DNA of 64,000 nt from G020348185 sp964525045 (GTDB lineage: Bacteria; Nitrospirota; Nitrospiria; Nitrospirales; UBA8639), in the NCBI GenBank assembly GCA_964525045.1, contig CAZGFD010000001.1:1-64000 (forward strand), in the 5' to 3' direction. The number at the start of each line of letters is the position of its first letter. The first letter of the stretch is position 1. A program made the position numbers and the translations under genes. A model generated the notes under the pieces. It ran no database searches and had not been told where the DNA came from. It saw only the letters and a program-made list of their open reading frames with translations. Of the stretch, positions 1-7,921 are shown in pieces.

Positions 1-97
1 TCCAGAACACTGGGTTGGAATACTATTCACATATGCCTCTTAAGATACAAGGGTTGAGACTTCAGATGGTGAGGAAACTAGCTAGAAAGGCAAAGTG

Positions 98-316
98 ATG
101 TCCCAAAACCTAACCTGGCAAGATTCAGAAGATATCGGGATTCGGTTACACGAGGAACATCCGGATGTCGATCCGTTAACGGTCCGATTCACGGACATGC
201 ATGCGTGGATTGTGGCCCTGCCGGAATTCACCGACGATCCCAAGACCTCAGACGAAAAAAAGCTGGAAGCCATCCAAATGGCCTGGCATGAAGAGTACCA
301 GGACGCCCAATCCTGA
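98..316 (+). CDS. iscX: Fe-S cluster assembly protein IscX
   Basis: This small acidic protein of 72 residues matches the IscX (YfhJ) family over its whole length. It has the LTWQDSEDIG start, the VRFTDMHAW core and the C-terminal LEAIQMAWHEEY helix. IscX is a frataxin-like partner of the cysteine desulfurase IscS that tunes iron-sulfur cluster assembly in the cytoplasm. The ATG at 98 is preferred over an in-frame GTG at 95 because AAAGG lies just upstream. Other isc genes are not visible in the window; they may lie to the left of the edge. It converges with the penicillin-binding protein gene, with 23 bases between the two stop codons. Confidence 0.9.
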   Translation: MSQNLTWQDSEDIGIRLHEEHPDVDPLTVRFTDMHAWIVALPEFTDDPKTSDEKKLEAIQMAWHEEYQDAQS

Positions 317-339
317 TCCGAAATACGTGGTCGTCAGTG

Positions 340-2754
340 TCAATACCCTGAGTCGGGTTTGGTCATTGAGAAGGGACTGATGTTGTCTAACTCGTAGAAG
401 CTGAGCGGATTGGCTGCAGAACGCCTGGGCTTCGTGGGTTCGGTCCCCGCGGCGAACACTTCGGTGGTGGTTTTTTTCTTGTCTCCGGATGCGAGTAAGC
501 CGGTTTTGGATTCGACCTCGGCAAAACGTATACCTTCCGGTATTTCAAATGCCATGACCGGCACCTGTTTTAAGGCTTTTTTCATAAAGTCAGTCCAAAT
601 CGGTAACGCGGCATGGGCGCCGGATTCCAACTTTCCTAACGTTCGGACCGCGTCAAATCCTACCCAGACTCCCGTGGCTAAATTCGGTGCGTATCCGACA
701 AACCACGCATCATTATAGCTATTGGTGGTGCCGGTCTTCCCGGCCAAAGGTCGACCGATGGCTTTGGCCTTTCGTCCCGTTCCCCGTTGAATCACATCCA
801 TCAACATATTCGTGATGAGATAGGCCGTTTCTTTCTCTATCGCAAGATGGGGTTCATACCGATGCTGCGTCAATACCTGCCCATCCAGGTTTTTTACCAC
901 TGTAATACTGTACGGGGGGAGTCCGAGGCCCTGGTTGGCAAACGCCCCAAAGGCGGAGGTGAGTTCCTGAAGGGTCACACTGGAAGACCCCAGGGCCAGA
1001 GAGAGATCGTCGTCTAAATAGCTCCTGATTCCCAAAGATCGGGCCACATGAATGACATCATTCACTCCGATCTTCTCCAGTAGGCGAACGGTCGCGGCAT
1101 TTCGGGAATGCCTCAACGCTTCTCGTAAGGTAATGGTGCCATAAAATCGTTTCTCATAATTTTCCGGTTTCCAGATTTTATCGGAATCTTCCTCGACATA
1201 CACAACCGGTGCATCGAGAACCAATGTGGCCGGTGTCATACCCTGTTTCAACGCCGTGGCATAAATAATTGGTTTGAATGCAGATCCTGATTGGCGGTGA
1301 GCAATCACGGCACGATTGAATTGACTTCGTTCAAAGTCGTACCCGCCAACCATCGCCTTGATCGCACCGGTTCGAGGATCCAGGGCTAATAGCGCCCCCT
1401 CAACGATTGGCGTTTGTTCAAGGCGAAATTCCCCAGATTCTAAATCTCCTTTTTTCGGTACCACTTCAATGATGTCGCCTGGAGTGAGAATTTGGTCGGC
1501 TGTGGGGTTGGCAAGGACGACAGCATCAATCACCTCGTCCCCTTCCTTCAACTGGCGACGGGCCCACCGCATATCTTCCAGGGTGATTCGTCCTTTGTAG
1601 GTATCAGCCACAAGAATTTCGGCATCATCTTTGCTGACCTTCAGAACCAATGCATGAAACAGTCCCTTAGAAGGTGCTTGTTGAATAAGGTCTGTGGGGC
1701 CTGGCTCATCCCTTTCCGAGTTGTTGATCTCTTCGAGATTGATGTGTCCAAGGGGGCCTCGCCACCCTTGGCGTTTATCTAATTGCCGCAATCCGATTCG
1801 AACTGCCTTTTCCGCAGCCTTTTGCATAGCTGGGTTTAAGGTTGTGTAGACTTGCAGTCCTCCTTTGTACACCATGGTCTCCCCATACTGCTCCACAAGG
1901 GTCTGACGGACATGTTCCAGGTAGTATGAAGCAATCGTCTTAAAGGATCGTCTCTTAAAAGAAACATGGCTGCTCGCCACTTCGTCTGCGAGGGCTTGGG
2001 GAATAAACTCAGCTTGCACCATCCGATGGAGCACGTGTTCCTGTCGCTTTTTAGCCAGCAGCGGATTACGATAGGGAGAATAGGTGTTGGGAGCTTTAGG
2101 AAGTCCTGCAAGAAAAGCGGCTTCGGGTAGGGATATATCCTTGAGCTCTTTGTCGAAATAGGTCAGTGAAGCCGATCCGACTCCGTAGGCCCCATGCCCA
2201 AAATAAATTTGATTGAGGTACATTTCAAGGATTTGTTCTTTGGTTAGGACGAATTCCATTTTGATAGCCAGGATGAGCTCTCGAATTTTTCGGGTATAGG
2301 TACGTTCCGGAGAAAGAAACAGGGATCGAGCAAGTTGTTGGGTGATGGTGCTTGCCCCTTCAATTTTCCCGCCTTGCTTCAAGTTCGTCCAGGCTGCACG
2401 GGCAATACCCACAATATCGAGGCCGGGGTGATCAAAAAACCTGGCATCTTCAACGGCAATCACCGCATTCACCAAATGTTGGGGGATTGCTGAGACAGGA
2501 ATATAAATTCGCCGTTCGACATAATATTGGCCGATCACACTCCCGTCATCGGCGTATACTCTTGTGACGACGCTGGGATGGTAATCTTGAAGTGACTCAA
2601 AAGACGGCAGGTCTTGAGTCCCGATCCATAGAATCCCGGCAAATCCTCCTATGCCGAGCCCGACACTGACCAGAGCGGTCACGATTAATACCCGCTTCCA
2701 TGACCAGAGCCCGGACCGGTTCTTCTTAGGGTATCGACTATATCGTGAGGGCAT
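340..2754 (-). CDS. mrcA: Class A penicillin-binding protein 1A (bifunctional transglycosylase/transpeptidase)
   Basis: This is an 804-residue bifunctional peptidoglycan synthase that polymerises lipid II and cross-links stem peptides in the periplasm. A cytoplasmic basic N-terminus is followed by one membrane segment (about 21-44). The GT51 transglycosylase domain shows EDARFFDHPG (catalytic Glu near 102) and the EGASTITQQLAR motif near 132. The transpeptidase domain shows SAFK (nucleophile Ser about 491), SRN (about 550) and KTGT (about 673). The stretch of about 150 residues between the catalytic domains fits the OB-like insert of PBP1A proteins. The length is typical of the family. The gene stands alone and is divergent from the peroxiredoxin gene; no clear ribosome binding site precedes the ATG. 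Confidence 0.95.
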   Translation of the reverse strand: MPSRYSRYPKKNRSGLWSWKRVLIVTALVSVGLGIGGFAGILWIGTQDLPSFESLQDYHPSVVTRVYADDGSVIGQYYVERRIYIPVSAIPQHLVNAVIAVEDARFFDHPGLDIVGIARAAWTNLKQGGKIEGASTITQQLARSLFLSPERTYTRKIRELILAIKMEFVLTKEQILEMYLNQIYFGHGAYGVGSASLTYFDKELKDISLPEAAFLAGLPKAPNTYSPYRNPLLAKKRQEHVLHRMVQAEFIPQALADEVASSHVSFKRRSFKTIASYYLEHVRQTLVEQYGETMVYKGGLQVYTTLNPAMQKAAEKAVRIGLRQLDKRQGWRGPLGHINLEEINNSERDEPGPTDLIQQAPSKGLFHALVLKVSKDDAEILVADTYKGRITLEDMRWARRQLKEGDEVIDAVVLANPTADQILTPGDIIEVVPKKGDLESGEFRLEQTPIVEGALLALDPRTGAIKAMVGGYDFERSQFNRAVIAHRQSGSAFKPIIYATALKQGMTPATLVLDAPVVYVEEDSDKIWKPENYEKRFYGTITLREALRHSRNAATVRLLEKIGVNDVIHVARSLGIRSYLDDDLSLALGSSSVTLQELTSAFGAFANQGLGLPPYSITVVKNLDGQVLTQHRYEPHLAIEKETAYLITNMLMDVIQRGTGRKAKAIGRPLAGKTGTTNSYNDAWFVGYAPNLATGVWVGFDAVRTLGKLESGAHAALPIWTDFMKKALKQVPVMAFEIPEGIRFAEVESKTGLLASGDKKKTTTEVFAAGTEPTKPRRSAANPLSFYELDNISPFSMTKPDSGY

Positions 2755-3054
2755 TCAGTTAAACCTTATTACGCTCAGAATTGAAAACGAATAGGGGGGA
2801 GTCAACGGTGGTAAACCCTTTAAATTACGATACCTCGGGTTTACGGCAAACACAAGCGGGGTATGGCAACCTGGTTCATAGGAAAAGATAAAAAGGTCTT
2901 CATAAACCGAACCGAAGGTTCTAGAACAAAAGGACAAAATGGGGTACCCGTTAGGTCTTTTGACAGATTGACAAACTTTCAAACACCATGGTACCAGGAA
3001 AAGCTATCCACAAGTCTGTCTGATAACACCATTTCATCCAAGGAGGAATCCTAT
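2755..3054. other. Divergent intergenic region between mrcA and peroxiredoxin gene
   Basis: About 300 bases separate the two divergent genes and must hold both promoters. Two overlapping TTGACA hexamers near 2958-2973 could serve as -35 boxes for the peroxiredoxin gene, but no convincing -10 box sits at the right distance. A strong ribosome binding site, AAGGAGGAA, lies at 3040-3048. No RNA gene or riboswitch was recognised. Confidence 0.4.
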
Positions 3055-3528
3055 ATGTCTACCGATGTTGCTCCAGAGATTAAAGTTGGAGATGTAGCCC
3101 CTGATTTTACTATGAAAGATCAGGACCAAAAAGATGTGAAACTTAGTGATTTTAAAGGAAAGAAAAATGTCGTTCTGGCATTTTATCCCTTAGATTGGAG
3201 CCCGGTGTGCACGGGCGAGAATAAATGTCTGACCGATGATTTCCCGAGTTTTGAGTCCGCTAATGCCGAAGTGTTCGGGGTAAGCACTGATAGTTTCTTT
3301 TCTCACAAAGCCTGGGCCGAGGCGTTGGACCTCAAACACCGGTTGTTGGCCGATATGGATCGAAAGGTGAGCAAGGCGTACGGCTTATATTTTGAGCCTT
3401 TGAATTGCTCCAAACGGGCAACGGTCATTGTCGATAAGAGCGGAAAAGTTGCCTACGCCAAAGTTCAGGAGATTAAAACGGCTAGAGATGACAAAGAGAT
3501 TTTAGAAGCCCTAAAAAAATTAGGATAG
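3055..3528 (+). CDS. Peroxiredoxin (AhpC/TSA family)
   Basis: This 157-residue thiol peroxidase reduces hydrogen peroxide and organic peroxides in the cytoplasm. The peroxidatic cysteine lies in PLDWSPVCTGE (Cys near residue 48), matching the family pattern P-x3-(T/S/V)-x2-C with Thr near 45-49. Further cysteines occur in ENKC and LNCSKR and could resolve the sulfenic acid, so a one-Cys or atypical two-Cys mechanism cannot be separated by eye. The frame stays open about 190 bases upstream, but the ATG at 3055 is chosen because AAGGAGG lies 7 bases before it and the conserved domain begins at once. A strong terminator follows directly, so it is probably a single-gene transcript. The thioredoxin-like gene downstream may supply electrons, which is an inference from position only. 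Confidence 0.93.
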   Translation: MSTDVAPEIKVGDVAPDFTMKDQDQKDVKLSDFKGKKNVVLAFYPLDWSPVCTGENKCLTDDFPSFESANAEVFGVSTDSFFSHKAWAEALDLKHRLLADMDRKVSKAYGLYFEPLNCSKRATVIVDKSGKVAYAKVQEIKTARDDKEILEALKKLG

Positions 3529-3538
3529 GGTACGGATG

Positions 3539-3587
3539 GTAAGAACAGGGGGATATGGCTAAGAGATCCCCTTGTTCTTACTTTTTT
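3539..3587 (+). terminator. Rho-independent terminator after peroxiredoxin gene
   Basis: A 16-base stem (3539-3554 with 3566-3581, one G-T pair) encloses an 11-base loop and is followed by six T residues (3582-3587). It starts 11 bases after the stop codon. Confidence 0.93.
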
Positions 3588-3598
3588 AGGTTTAAGAA

Positions 3599-3643
3599 GA
3601 TCTGAAATCCAAAATTGGGTTTGAAATCTGAGATCTGAAATCT
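3599..3643. repeat. Heptamer repeat, AAATCTG type
   Basis: A series of heptamers close to AAATCTG/AGATCTG fills the gap between the terminator and the thioredoxin-like gene. The same heptamer recurs at 44328-44433, 54670-54693 and 63434-63461. It belongs to the family described in the findings. Confidence 0.7.
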
Positions 3644-3658
3644 CCCCAAAGGGGAATC

Positions 3659-3997
3659 ATGTCGGGCATTGTCGAAGACGTCAGTGACGAAAATTATGAA
3701 TCCTTCACCCACGCGCAGGCAGCGTTGGTGGCCTATGGGATTGCATCCTGTGATCCGTGCCAGGAATATGATCCCATACTCAAGGAAACGGCGACCCGCT
3801 ATGCGGAGGTTCGCATAGGGAAGGCCAAAATGCATGTCCCCGGCCGGTGCCGGGCCATTAAGAAACGCCACAACTTTGAAACCTATCCCACGACACATCT
3901 GTTTTCCAATGGGTCGCTAATATTGTCTCGGGAAGGAAAAATCGAGGCAAACGATCTAGCCAGCCTCATCGACCAGCACTTGCTCAACAAAGGGTAG
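3659..3997 (+). CDS. Thioredoxin-fold protein
   Basis: The 112-residue product has a thioredoxin-like fold: an active-site-like CDPC (Cys31 and Cys34) after a hydrophobic strand (ALVAYGIAS) and a cis-proline-like TYPTT (Pro77) followed by the LFSNG strand. The redox motif differs from the classical CGPC, and an extra Cys64 is present, so partner and potential are unknown. The start at 3659 is supported by AAAGGGG just upstream. Its stop codon lies inside the first arm of a REP-like inverted pair. It may reduce the neighbouring peroxiredoxin, but a strong terminator separates the two genes. Confidence 0.75.
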   Translation: MSGIVEDVSDENYESFTHAQAALVAYGIASCDPCQEYDPILKETATRYAEVRIGKAKMHVPGRCRAIKKRHNFETYPTTHLFSNGSLILSREGKIEANDLASLIDQHLLNKG

Positions 3998-4074
3998 CTG
4001 CGCCATCTCATGGCGCCTCGTTCCGGCCTCGATTCCAGGAGGTCGACGGGGGCAGCATGAGATGCTGCCGCTAC
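3994..4074. repeat. REP-like palindrome, inverted pair (copy 1)
   Basis: Two 24-base palindromic units face each other. The first (3994-4017) reads GTAGCTGC then GCCATCTCATGGCGCC, and the second (4051-4074) is its near reverse complement. Each can form its own hairpin, and the pair can form one long stem. The left unit covers the stop codon of the thioredoxin-like gene. The right unit ends 10 bases from the stop of the convergent PTPS gene. A second pair is at 26322-26476. Confidence 0.8.
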
Positions 4075-4083
4075 CATCTATAA

Positions 4084-4881
4084 TCATGGTCCTCGGTAGG
4101 TTGCTAGTGTGTCTGCCCCTTCACTGACGGTTACCTGAGTCAGCGTTCCTGTTGAAATCTCACCAACAATCGTACCCCAAATAAAGCAAGCCAGGTTTCC
4201 TTCGGTAACGGAAGTGTCCTTGAAGGCAGGGTCAAGACTGACATTTTTCTGATGGAACCGCTCAATCACCCTCTTCTGAACAATCTGATCTAACGAATCG
4301 ATATTCACGACTTGACCGGTATCCGGGTCGATGGTCCCACTGACCGTAACCTCGGTTGTGTAATTGTGACCGGTCGAATATCCTGACAGATCCTGACTGG
4401 CTGAAGAAAAAACGTAGCGGCGCGTGATGCTGGTGTGAGGCGATTCGGGTGATGATTCTGAACCATGAAGAAGTTCGGTCGTCACATCAGCGAAAAGGTT
4501 ACGATCTTCATAAAGGCGAATCCTATCAAGGGGGGGCATCTGAGGATGTTGTTCTAATACCTTCCACAAGGTCAACGCCAGATTTTCGGTTGTGGGAATA
4601 AGATTTGTGAAATAGGGGGTATCCAGGTTTAAATTCTTATGATCAAATTCCTCTAGGACTTTCCAGAGATATTGCTTGAGATCGTACAAATTGATGATCA
4701 TGCCGGTCACAGGGTCAATTTTCCCTTGAAGCGTGACTTCAACGATATAATTGTGACCATGCGTATGTTCATTGTTGCAGGGACCGAAAACCTGCTTATT
4801 TTTGGTGTCATCCCATTTGGGATTGTGGTAGCGATGAGACGCGCTGAATTCGAGGCGTTTGGTCAGGGTGGCTTTGGGCAT
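4084..4881 (-). CDS. 6-pyruvoyltetrahydropterin synthase / QueD family protein, tandem domains
   Basis: The 265-residue product holds two PTPS-like domains. The first (about 1-130) keeps all expected residues: zinc ligands His16, His41 and His43, catalytic Cys35 in the order C-x5-HGH, the Asp80-His81 pair, and Glu99 and Glu125 for pterin binding. The spacing and the segments IDPVTGMIINL and DHKNLNLD resemble animal-type PTPS more than short bacterial QueD. The second domain (about 150-265) keeps the fold motifs IDPDTGQVVNID and TGHNY but has lost the Cys, the first two His and the Asp (Gln163, Thr170, Phe209), so it is probably non-catalytic. The reaction could be tetrahydropterin or 6-carboxy-tetrahydropterin formation; no queC or queE neighbour decides this. 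Confidence 0.88.
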   Translation of the reverse strand: MPKATLTKRLEFSASHRYHNPKWDDTKNKQVFGPCNNEHTHGHNYIVEVTLQGKIDPVTGMIINLYDLKQYLWKVLEEFDHKNLNLDTPYFTNLIPTTENLALTLWKVLEQHPQMPPLDRIRLYEDRNLFADVTTELLHGSESSPESPHTSITRRYVFSSASQDLSGYSTGHNYTTEVTVSGTIDPDTGQVVNIDSLDQIVQKRVIERFHQKNVSLDPAFKDTSVTEGNLACFIWGTIVGEISTGTLTQVTVSEGADTLATYRGP

Positions 4882-4902
4882 GGCTAGTGGGCCGGAATGA
4901 AG

Positions 4903-4959
4903 AAAAGTAAAAAGGGGCCTGACTTTGGTCTCAAAACGAAACCAAAGCCACGGCCCCTT
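4903..4959 (-). terminator. Rho-independent terminator after erpA
   Basis: Read on the minus strand, AAGGGGCC pairs with GGCCCCTT and an inner ACCAAAG/CTTTGGT arm pairs as well (4912-4959). A T-rich tail follows (plus-strand A-run 4913 down to 4903). It lies 24 bases after the erpA stop and close to the start of the PTPS gene, so it separates the two units. Confidence 0.88.
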
Positions 4960-4983
4960 AGGTTTGGAATCAGCAAGAAGAAA

Positions 4984-5304
4984 TTACACGCTAAATGAGC
5001 TTCCGCATCCGCAGGTGCTTTTGGCCTGGGGGTTTTTAATGGCAAACCCGGACCCTTGCACACTGTCCACATAATCGACCTCTGCGCCATTCAACAATGG
5101 AGCACTTTGTGAATCGACAATGACCTTCACGTCGCCTTTTTCGATCATGGTGTCATCATCGCCCATTTTATTTTCGAAAGACATGCCGTATTGATATCCG
5201 CTGCATCCGCCACCTTTGACGTAAATTCGCAGACCAATGACATCCTCTTCTTCCTTTACCAGATCACGAATCTTTTCTTCTGCAATTGAGGTTATAGTAA
5301 CCAT
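4984..5304 (-). CDS. erpA: A-type iron-sulfur cluster carrier ErpA/IscA family
   Basis: This 106-residue A-type carrier accepts Fe-S clusters from a scaffold and delivers them to target apoproteins in the cytoplasm. The three ligands are present: Cys34 in GGGCSGYQYG, and Cys98 and Cys100 in the C-terminal CGCGSSF. The length and the FAIKNPQAKSTCGCG ending match ErpA better than NifU or SufA relatives, but IscA remains possible. The gene is alone between a terminator and an AT-rich upstream region with a palindrome at 5347-5364. It may work with iscX at the left edge of the window. Confidence 0.93.
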   Translation of the reverse strand: MVTITSIAEEKIRDLVKEEEDVIGLRIYVKGGGCSGYQYGMSFENKMGDDDTMIEKGDVKVIVDSQSAPLLNGAEVDYVDSVQGSGFAIKNPQAKSTCGCGSSFSV

Positions 5305-5346
5305 CTATGGCCTCCACCTTTTTTTATAGGGGTTAATCTTGAAAAC

Positions 5347-5364
5347 AATTCTTTAAAAAGAATT
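5347..5364 (-). promoter_or_regulatory. AT-rich palindrome upstream of erpA
   Basis: The sequence AATTCTTTAAAAAGAATT has perfect 8-base arms around an AA centre. It lies 43 bases upstream of the erpA ATG, in the expected promoter area. It could be an operator for an iron- or Fe-S-sensing regulator, but its sequence does not settle which one. Confidence 0.4.
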
Positions 5365-5469
5365 ATCAAAAAATCCTTATAAATTCAACACTTCATCCTA
5401 GCAGTGACCCAAAACCCTTGTCAATTTCTTATGGGATCATTGAATAGGATCGTTCTACCTCCCAAGAGG

Positions 5470-5505
5470 CCCTCGCCCCTTTGGGGAGAGGGATGGGTAA
5501 GGGGA
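5470..5505. repeat. GC-rich GGGGAGAGGG hairpin element, copy 1
   Basis: CCTCGCCCC, TTT and GGGGAGAGGG form a hairpin, followed by the family tail resembling GGGTAAGGGG. It lies downstream of the DUF3501 gene. Confidence 0.7.
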
Positions 5506-5521
5506 AAAGCGTTCGAGAAAC

Positions 5522-6118
5522 TTAAGAGGAATGTGTCCATTCCAGATCCTTCAGCCATTCCTGACGAAGGATGGCTGGCACTTCAACTTTAGCCTGGTAA
5601 TGCGGATGAGAAACAACCAGGTAACCGGGAATTTCGGAATTTTCTAAATTTTGGCGAAAGACCTCGGTGGTCTTGAACCGAATAAAATGGACCGCGCTGA
5701 TTTTATCCTCTTTGCTGTGTCCGGCTTCAAAACTCGCCTTAATAGTCGCATCACCCATTTGGACCGCAACCGTACCGGGGCGATCCAGGTCCTGGAATGA
5801 ATCCAGTAACTCCTGGATTCGCTCAGAGTCGGTGATCTCAATAAACAAAGTGGCACTCAATTCGTTGGTGTCCGGGAGCAGGGAATTATACACATCAAGT
5901 TCTTCCTGGATTTTATCAGAATCAAAGATCCGTTCGATCCTGATCATTTCCTGAATTTGGAACAGGACCGTTTCTCGATTTTCAAATATTAAGGTAATCA
6001 AGTCGCCCAAAGGGATGCGCCGTCGTTTTTTTAACGCGATGATGCGTTGTCGGTAAGATGCGCGGCCTTTTTCATACTCCGCATGAGAGAGGAGGTCCTG
6101 GTGGGTTAAAGCTATCAT
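5522..6118 (-). CDS. DUF3501 family protein
   Basis: The product has 198 residues. It has the family's basic, helix-rich N-terminus (ALKKRRRIPLGDLITL), the FENRETVLFQIQEMIR segment and a beta-rich C-terminal half. The biochemical function is unknown. In many bacteria this family sits beside rubrerythrin and a two-[4Fe-4S] oxidoreductase, as here, so a role in the same redox or peroxide-defence module is inferred. The ATG at 6118 overlaps the TGA of the upstream Fe-S gene (ATGA), which fixes the start; a longer frame to 6172 would lie wholly within that gene. It is the last gene of the perR operon. Confidence 0.85.
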   Translation of the reverse strand: MIALTHQDLLSHAEYEKGRASYRQRIIALKKRRRIPLGDLITLIFENRETVLFQIQEMIRIERIFDSDKIQEELDVYNSLLPDTNELSATLFIEITDSERIQELLDSFQDLDRPGTVAVQMGDATIKASFEAGHSKEDKISAVHFIRFKTTEVFRQNLENSEIPGYLVVSHPHYQAKVEVPAILRQEWLKDLEWTHSS

Positions 6119-7392
6119 CGGGGCAGTTGATAGGCGTCTCGAATGATTTGTATAGGGTGAACCGTTCGGCATGGAGAATCCTGGGATTGGCCGCGCGCCT
6201 GGTCAATTTGTAAAGCCGAGAGAGGACAATCTGAAGCGACGAGAACCGCGGAGTCGTCAATTTCCCTCACCACCTTTTTGGCTATCTTCATTGAGAGATC
6301 AAAAAACTCAACCTTGGCTCCCCAGGTTCCGTCGTGTCCTGAGCATTTTTCAATCAATTGAACTGTTGCCCCCGTGAGTTCCATCGCTTCTTTGGATTTG
6401 AAGCCTATGTTTTGATCACGAAGGTGACAGGGAATCTGATAGGCAATTTGGCCTGGGTTTTTTGAAAAATCGACTTTAAGTTTGCCCTCTCGTTTCAGCT
6501 TGATCAAATACTCGCAAATATCAAATGTCCGTTCGGCCAATTGCTTCATTAAGTCCGTGGATTGGAGGTACGGATATTCTCGTTTCAACATTAAACTACA
6601 ACTGGCTACTGGAACAATCACGTCGTATCCAGCATCCAGATAAGGTTGCAGAACCCTATGGTTGGCCTCGGCAGCTCGAATCATCCCTTCGGTGTCCCCC
6701 AGGTCGAACAAGGGCATCCCACAACATTGCTGGCCTGCCGGAATCACCACCTCAGCACCGTTTTTCTCCAGTACCTGAACGGTGGCCTTTCCAATGTCGG
6801 TAGCCTGATAATTGACCATACAGGAAGGAAATAACACCACCTTGGCATTGAGACTGTTTTTTGCCTTTTCAATCTTCCGTTTGCCCCACCATTTGAAAAA
6901 TGATTCTTTTTCAAACGACAGGATTTGTCGATCCTTGTGTATCCCGAGGACCCGTTCCACCAGTCCCCGAATCCAAGGCGTTTTCAATGCCCAATTCGTA
7001 ATGGGAGCAGTCAGGCTTCCGAGTTGTCCAATGATATCGGTGTGCACCAGAAGCTTATCCCGCGATTTGGCGCCGCCTTCTGCCACGCGCTGTTTTTTCC
7101 AAGCGGCCATGAGCCGGGGGAAATCAATTTGGTAGTCATGAGGGGGGCTATAGGGACAGTGGTTGTAACAGAGTTTGCAGTAATAACATTCTTTTTCCAC
7201 CTGTTCAAAGTCCTGGGCTGTGAACTTGGCGATATCACTGTCATAGTCATCAATACGGTTAAGAAGTGTGTTGAAGGAAGGACAGAGGTTAAAACACCGG
7301 CGGCAGCCATCGCAGATGTCGTAGACTCGAAGCGTTTCTTTCACTAACTGGTCTTTGTTCCAACCGGGCGTGATCAGATCAAAATTTTTCAC
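6115..7392 (-). CDS. Heterodisulfide reductase-like (4Fe-4S) oxidoreductase with two CCG domains
   Basis: The 425-residue product resembles GlpC and HdrD subunits. Two ferredoxin-type clusters are bound near the N-terminus: Cys27, 30, 33 and 37, and Cys69, 72, 75 and 79. Two cysteine-rich CCG domains follow, shown by PSCMVNYQ, GQQCCGMP and PVASCSLM in the first and IPCHLRDQ, EKCSGHDGTWG and ASDCPLS in the second. Such proteins pass electrons between a cytoplasmic donor and a thiol, quinone or flavin partner. No catalytic flavoprotein subunit is next to it. The gene lies between rubrerythrin (100 bases, with a hairpin) and DUF3501 (ATGA overlap), so it may feed or drain electrons for rubrerythrin. 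The electron donor cannot be read from the sequence. Confidence 0.88.
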   Translation of the reverse strand: MKNFDLITPGWNKDQLVKETLRVYDICDGCRRCFNLCPSFNTLLNRIDDYDSDIAKFTAQDFEQVEKECYYCKLCYNHCPYSPPHDYQIDFPRLMAAWKKQRVAEGGAKSRDKLLVHTDIIGQLGSLTAPITNWALKTPWIRGLVERVLGIHKDRQILSFEKESFFKWWGKRKIEKAKNSLNAKVVLFPSCMVNYQATDIGKATVQVLEKNGAEVVIPAGQQCCGMPLFDLGDTEGMIRAAEANHRVLQPYLDAGYDVIVPVASCSLMLKREYPYLQSTDLMKQLAERTFDICEYLIKLKREGKLKVDFSKNPGQIAYQIPCHLRDQNIGFKSKEAMELTGATVQLIEKCSGHDGTWGAKVEFFDLSMKIAKKVVREIDDSAVLVASDCPLSALQIDQARGQSQDSPCRTVHPIQIIRDAYQLPR

Positions 7393-7442
7393 AAGATTTT
7401 CTCAGTGCCTAAGAAATGAGGAAAAGAATGCAGGCGCCGAAA

Positions 7443-7478
7443 CCAAGACAGGAGGACATGGAATCCCTCCCGTCTTGG
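7443..7478 (-). terminator. Intercistronic hairpin after rubrerythrin gene (partial terminator or processing site)
   Basis: On the minus strand CCAAGAC plus GGAGG pairs with CCTCC plus GTCTTGG around a short loop, 14 bases after the rubrerythrin stop. Only three T residues follow, so read-through into the Fe-S gene is likely. It may raise rubrerythrin mRNA stability relative to the two downstream genes. Confidence 0.6.
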
Positions 7479-7492
7479 ATCTCTCGGGGAGC

Positions 7493-7921
7493 TTAAGCGT
7501 TTTTCAGGGAATCCAACCCTTTGGTGAACCGGTTTGCATGGGATTTTTCTGCTTTGGCCAAGGTTTCAAACCATTCGGCTAATTCTTCAAATCCTTCATC
7601 CCGTGCGGTTTTGGCCATTCCGGGATACATTTGGGTGTACTCATAGGTTTCGCCTTCAATCGCGGCTTTGAGATTCGCATCGGTGTTTCCAATCGGAACG
7701 CCCGTGGCCGGATCACCCACTTCTTTCAAAAAGTCCAAATGACCAAACGCGTGACCGGTTTCCGCCTCAGATGTGTCGCGGAATAGTCCACCGATGTCTG
7801 TATACCCTTCGATGTCTGCGCGCCGGGCAAAATACAAATACCTCCGGTTGGCCTGTGACTCTCCAGCAAATGCGGCTTTTAAATTATCATGACTCTTGGT
7901 TCCTTTAAGACCCTTACTCAT
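7493..7921 (-). CDS. rbr: Rubrerythrin (diiron domain only)
   Basis: This 142-residue ferritin-like diiron protein reduces hydrogen peroxide. The ligand set is visible: Glu21 in AGESQANRRY, Glu54 and His57 in ExxH, Glu91/Glu94 in EGETYEYT, and Glu125 and His128 in EKSH. The C-terminal rubredoxin domain of classical rubrerythrin is absent, so a separate electron donor is needed. The ATG at 7921 has GGAGGAAAGT before it and overlaps the perR stop (ATGA). A longer frame to 8008 would lie within perR and is not used. Its place after perR suggests peroxide-induced expression. Confidence 0.94.
   Translation of the reverse strand: MSKGLKGTKSHDNLKAAFAGESQANRRYLYFARRADIEGYTDIGGLFRDTSEAETGHAFGHLDFLKEVGDPATGVPIGNTDANLKAAIEGETYEYTQMYPGMAKTARDEGFEELAEWFETLAKAEKSHANRFTKGLDSLKNA

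Noticed and set aside
6119..6172. Longer start for the DUF3501 protein
   Set aside because: It would lie wholly in the Fe-S gene; the ATGA junction at 6118 gives the conserved N-terminus.
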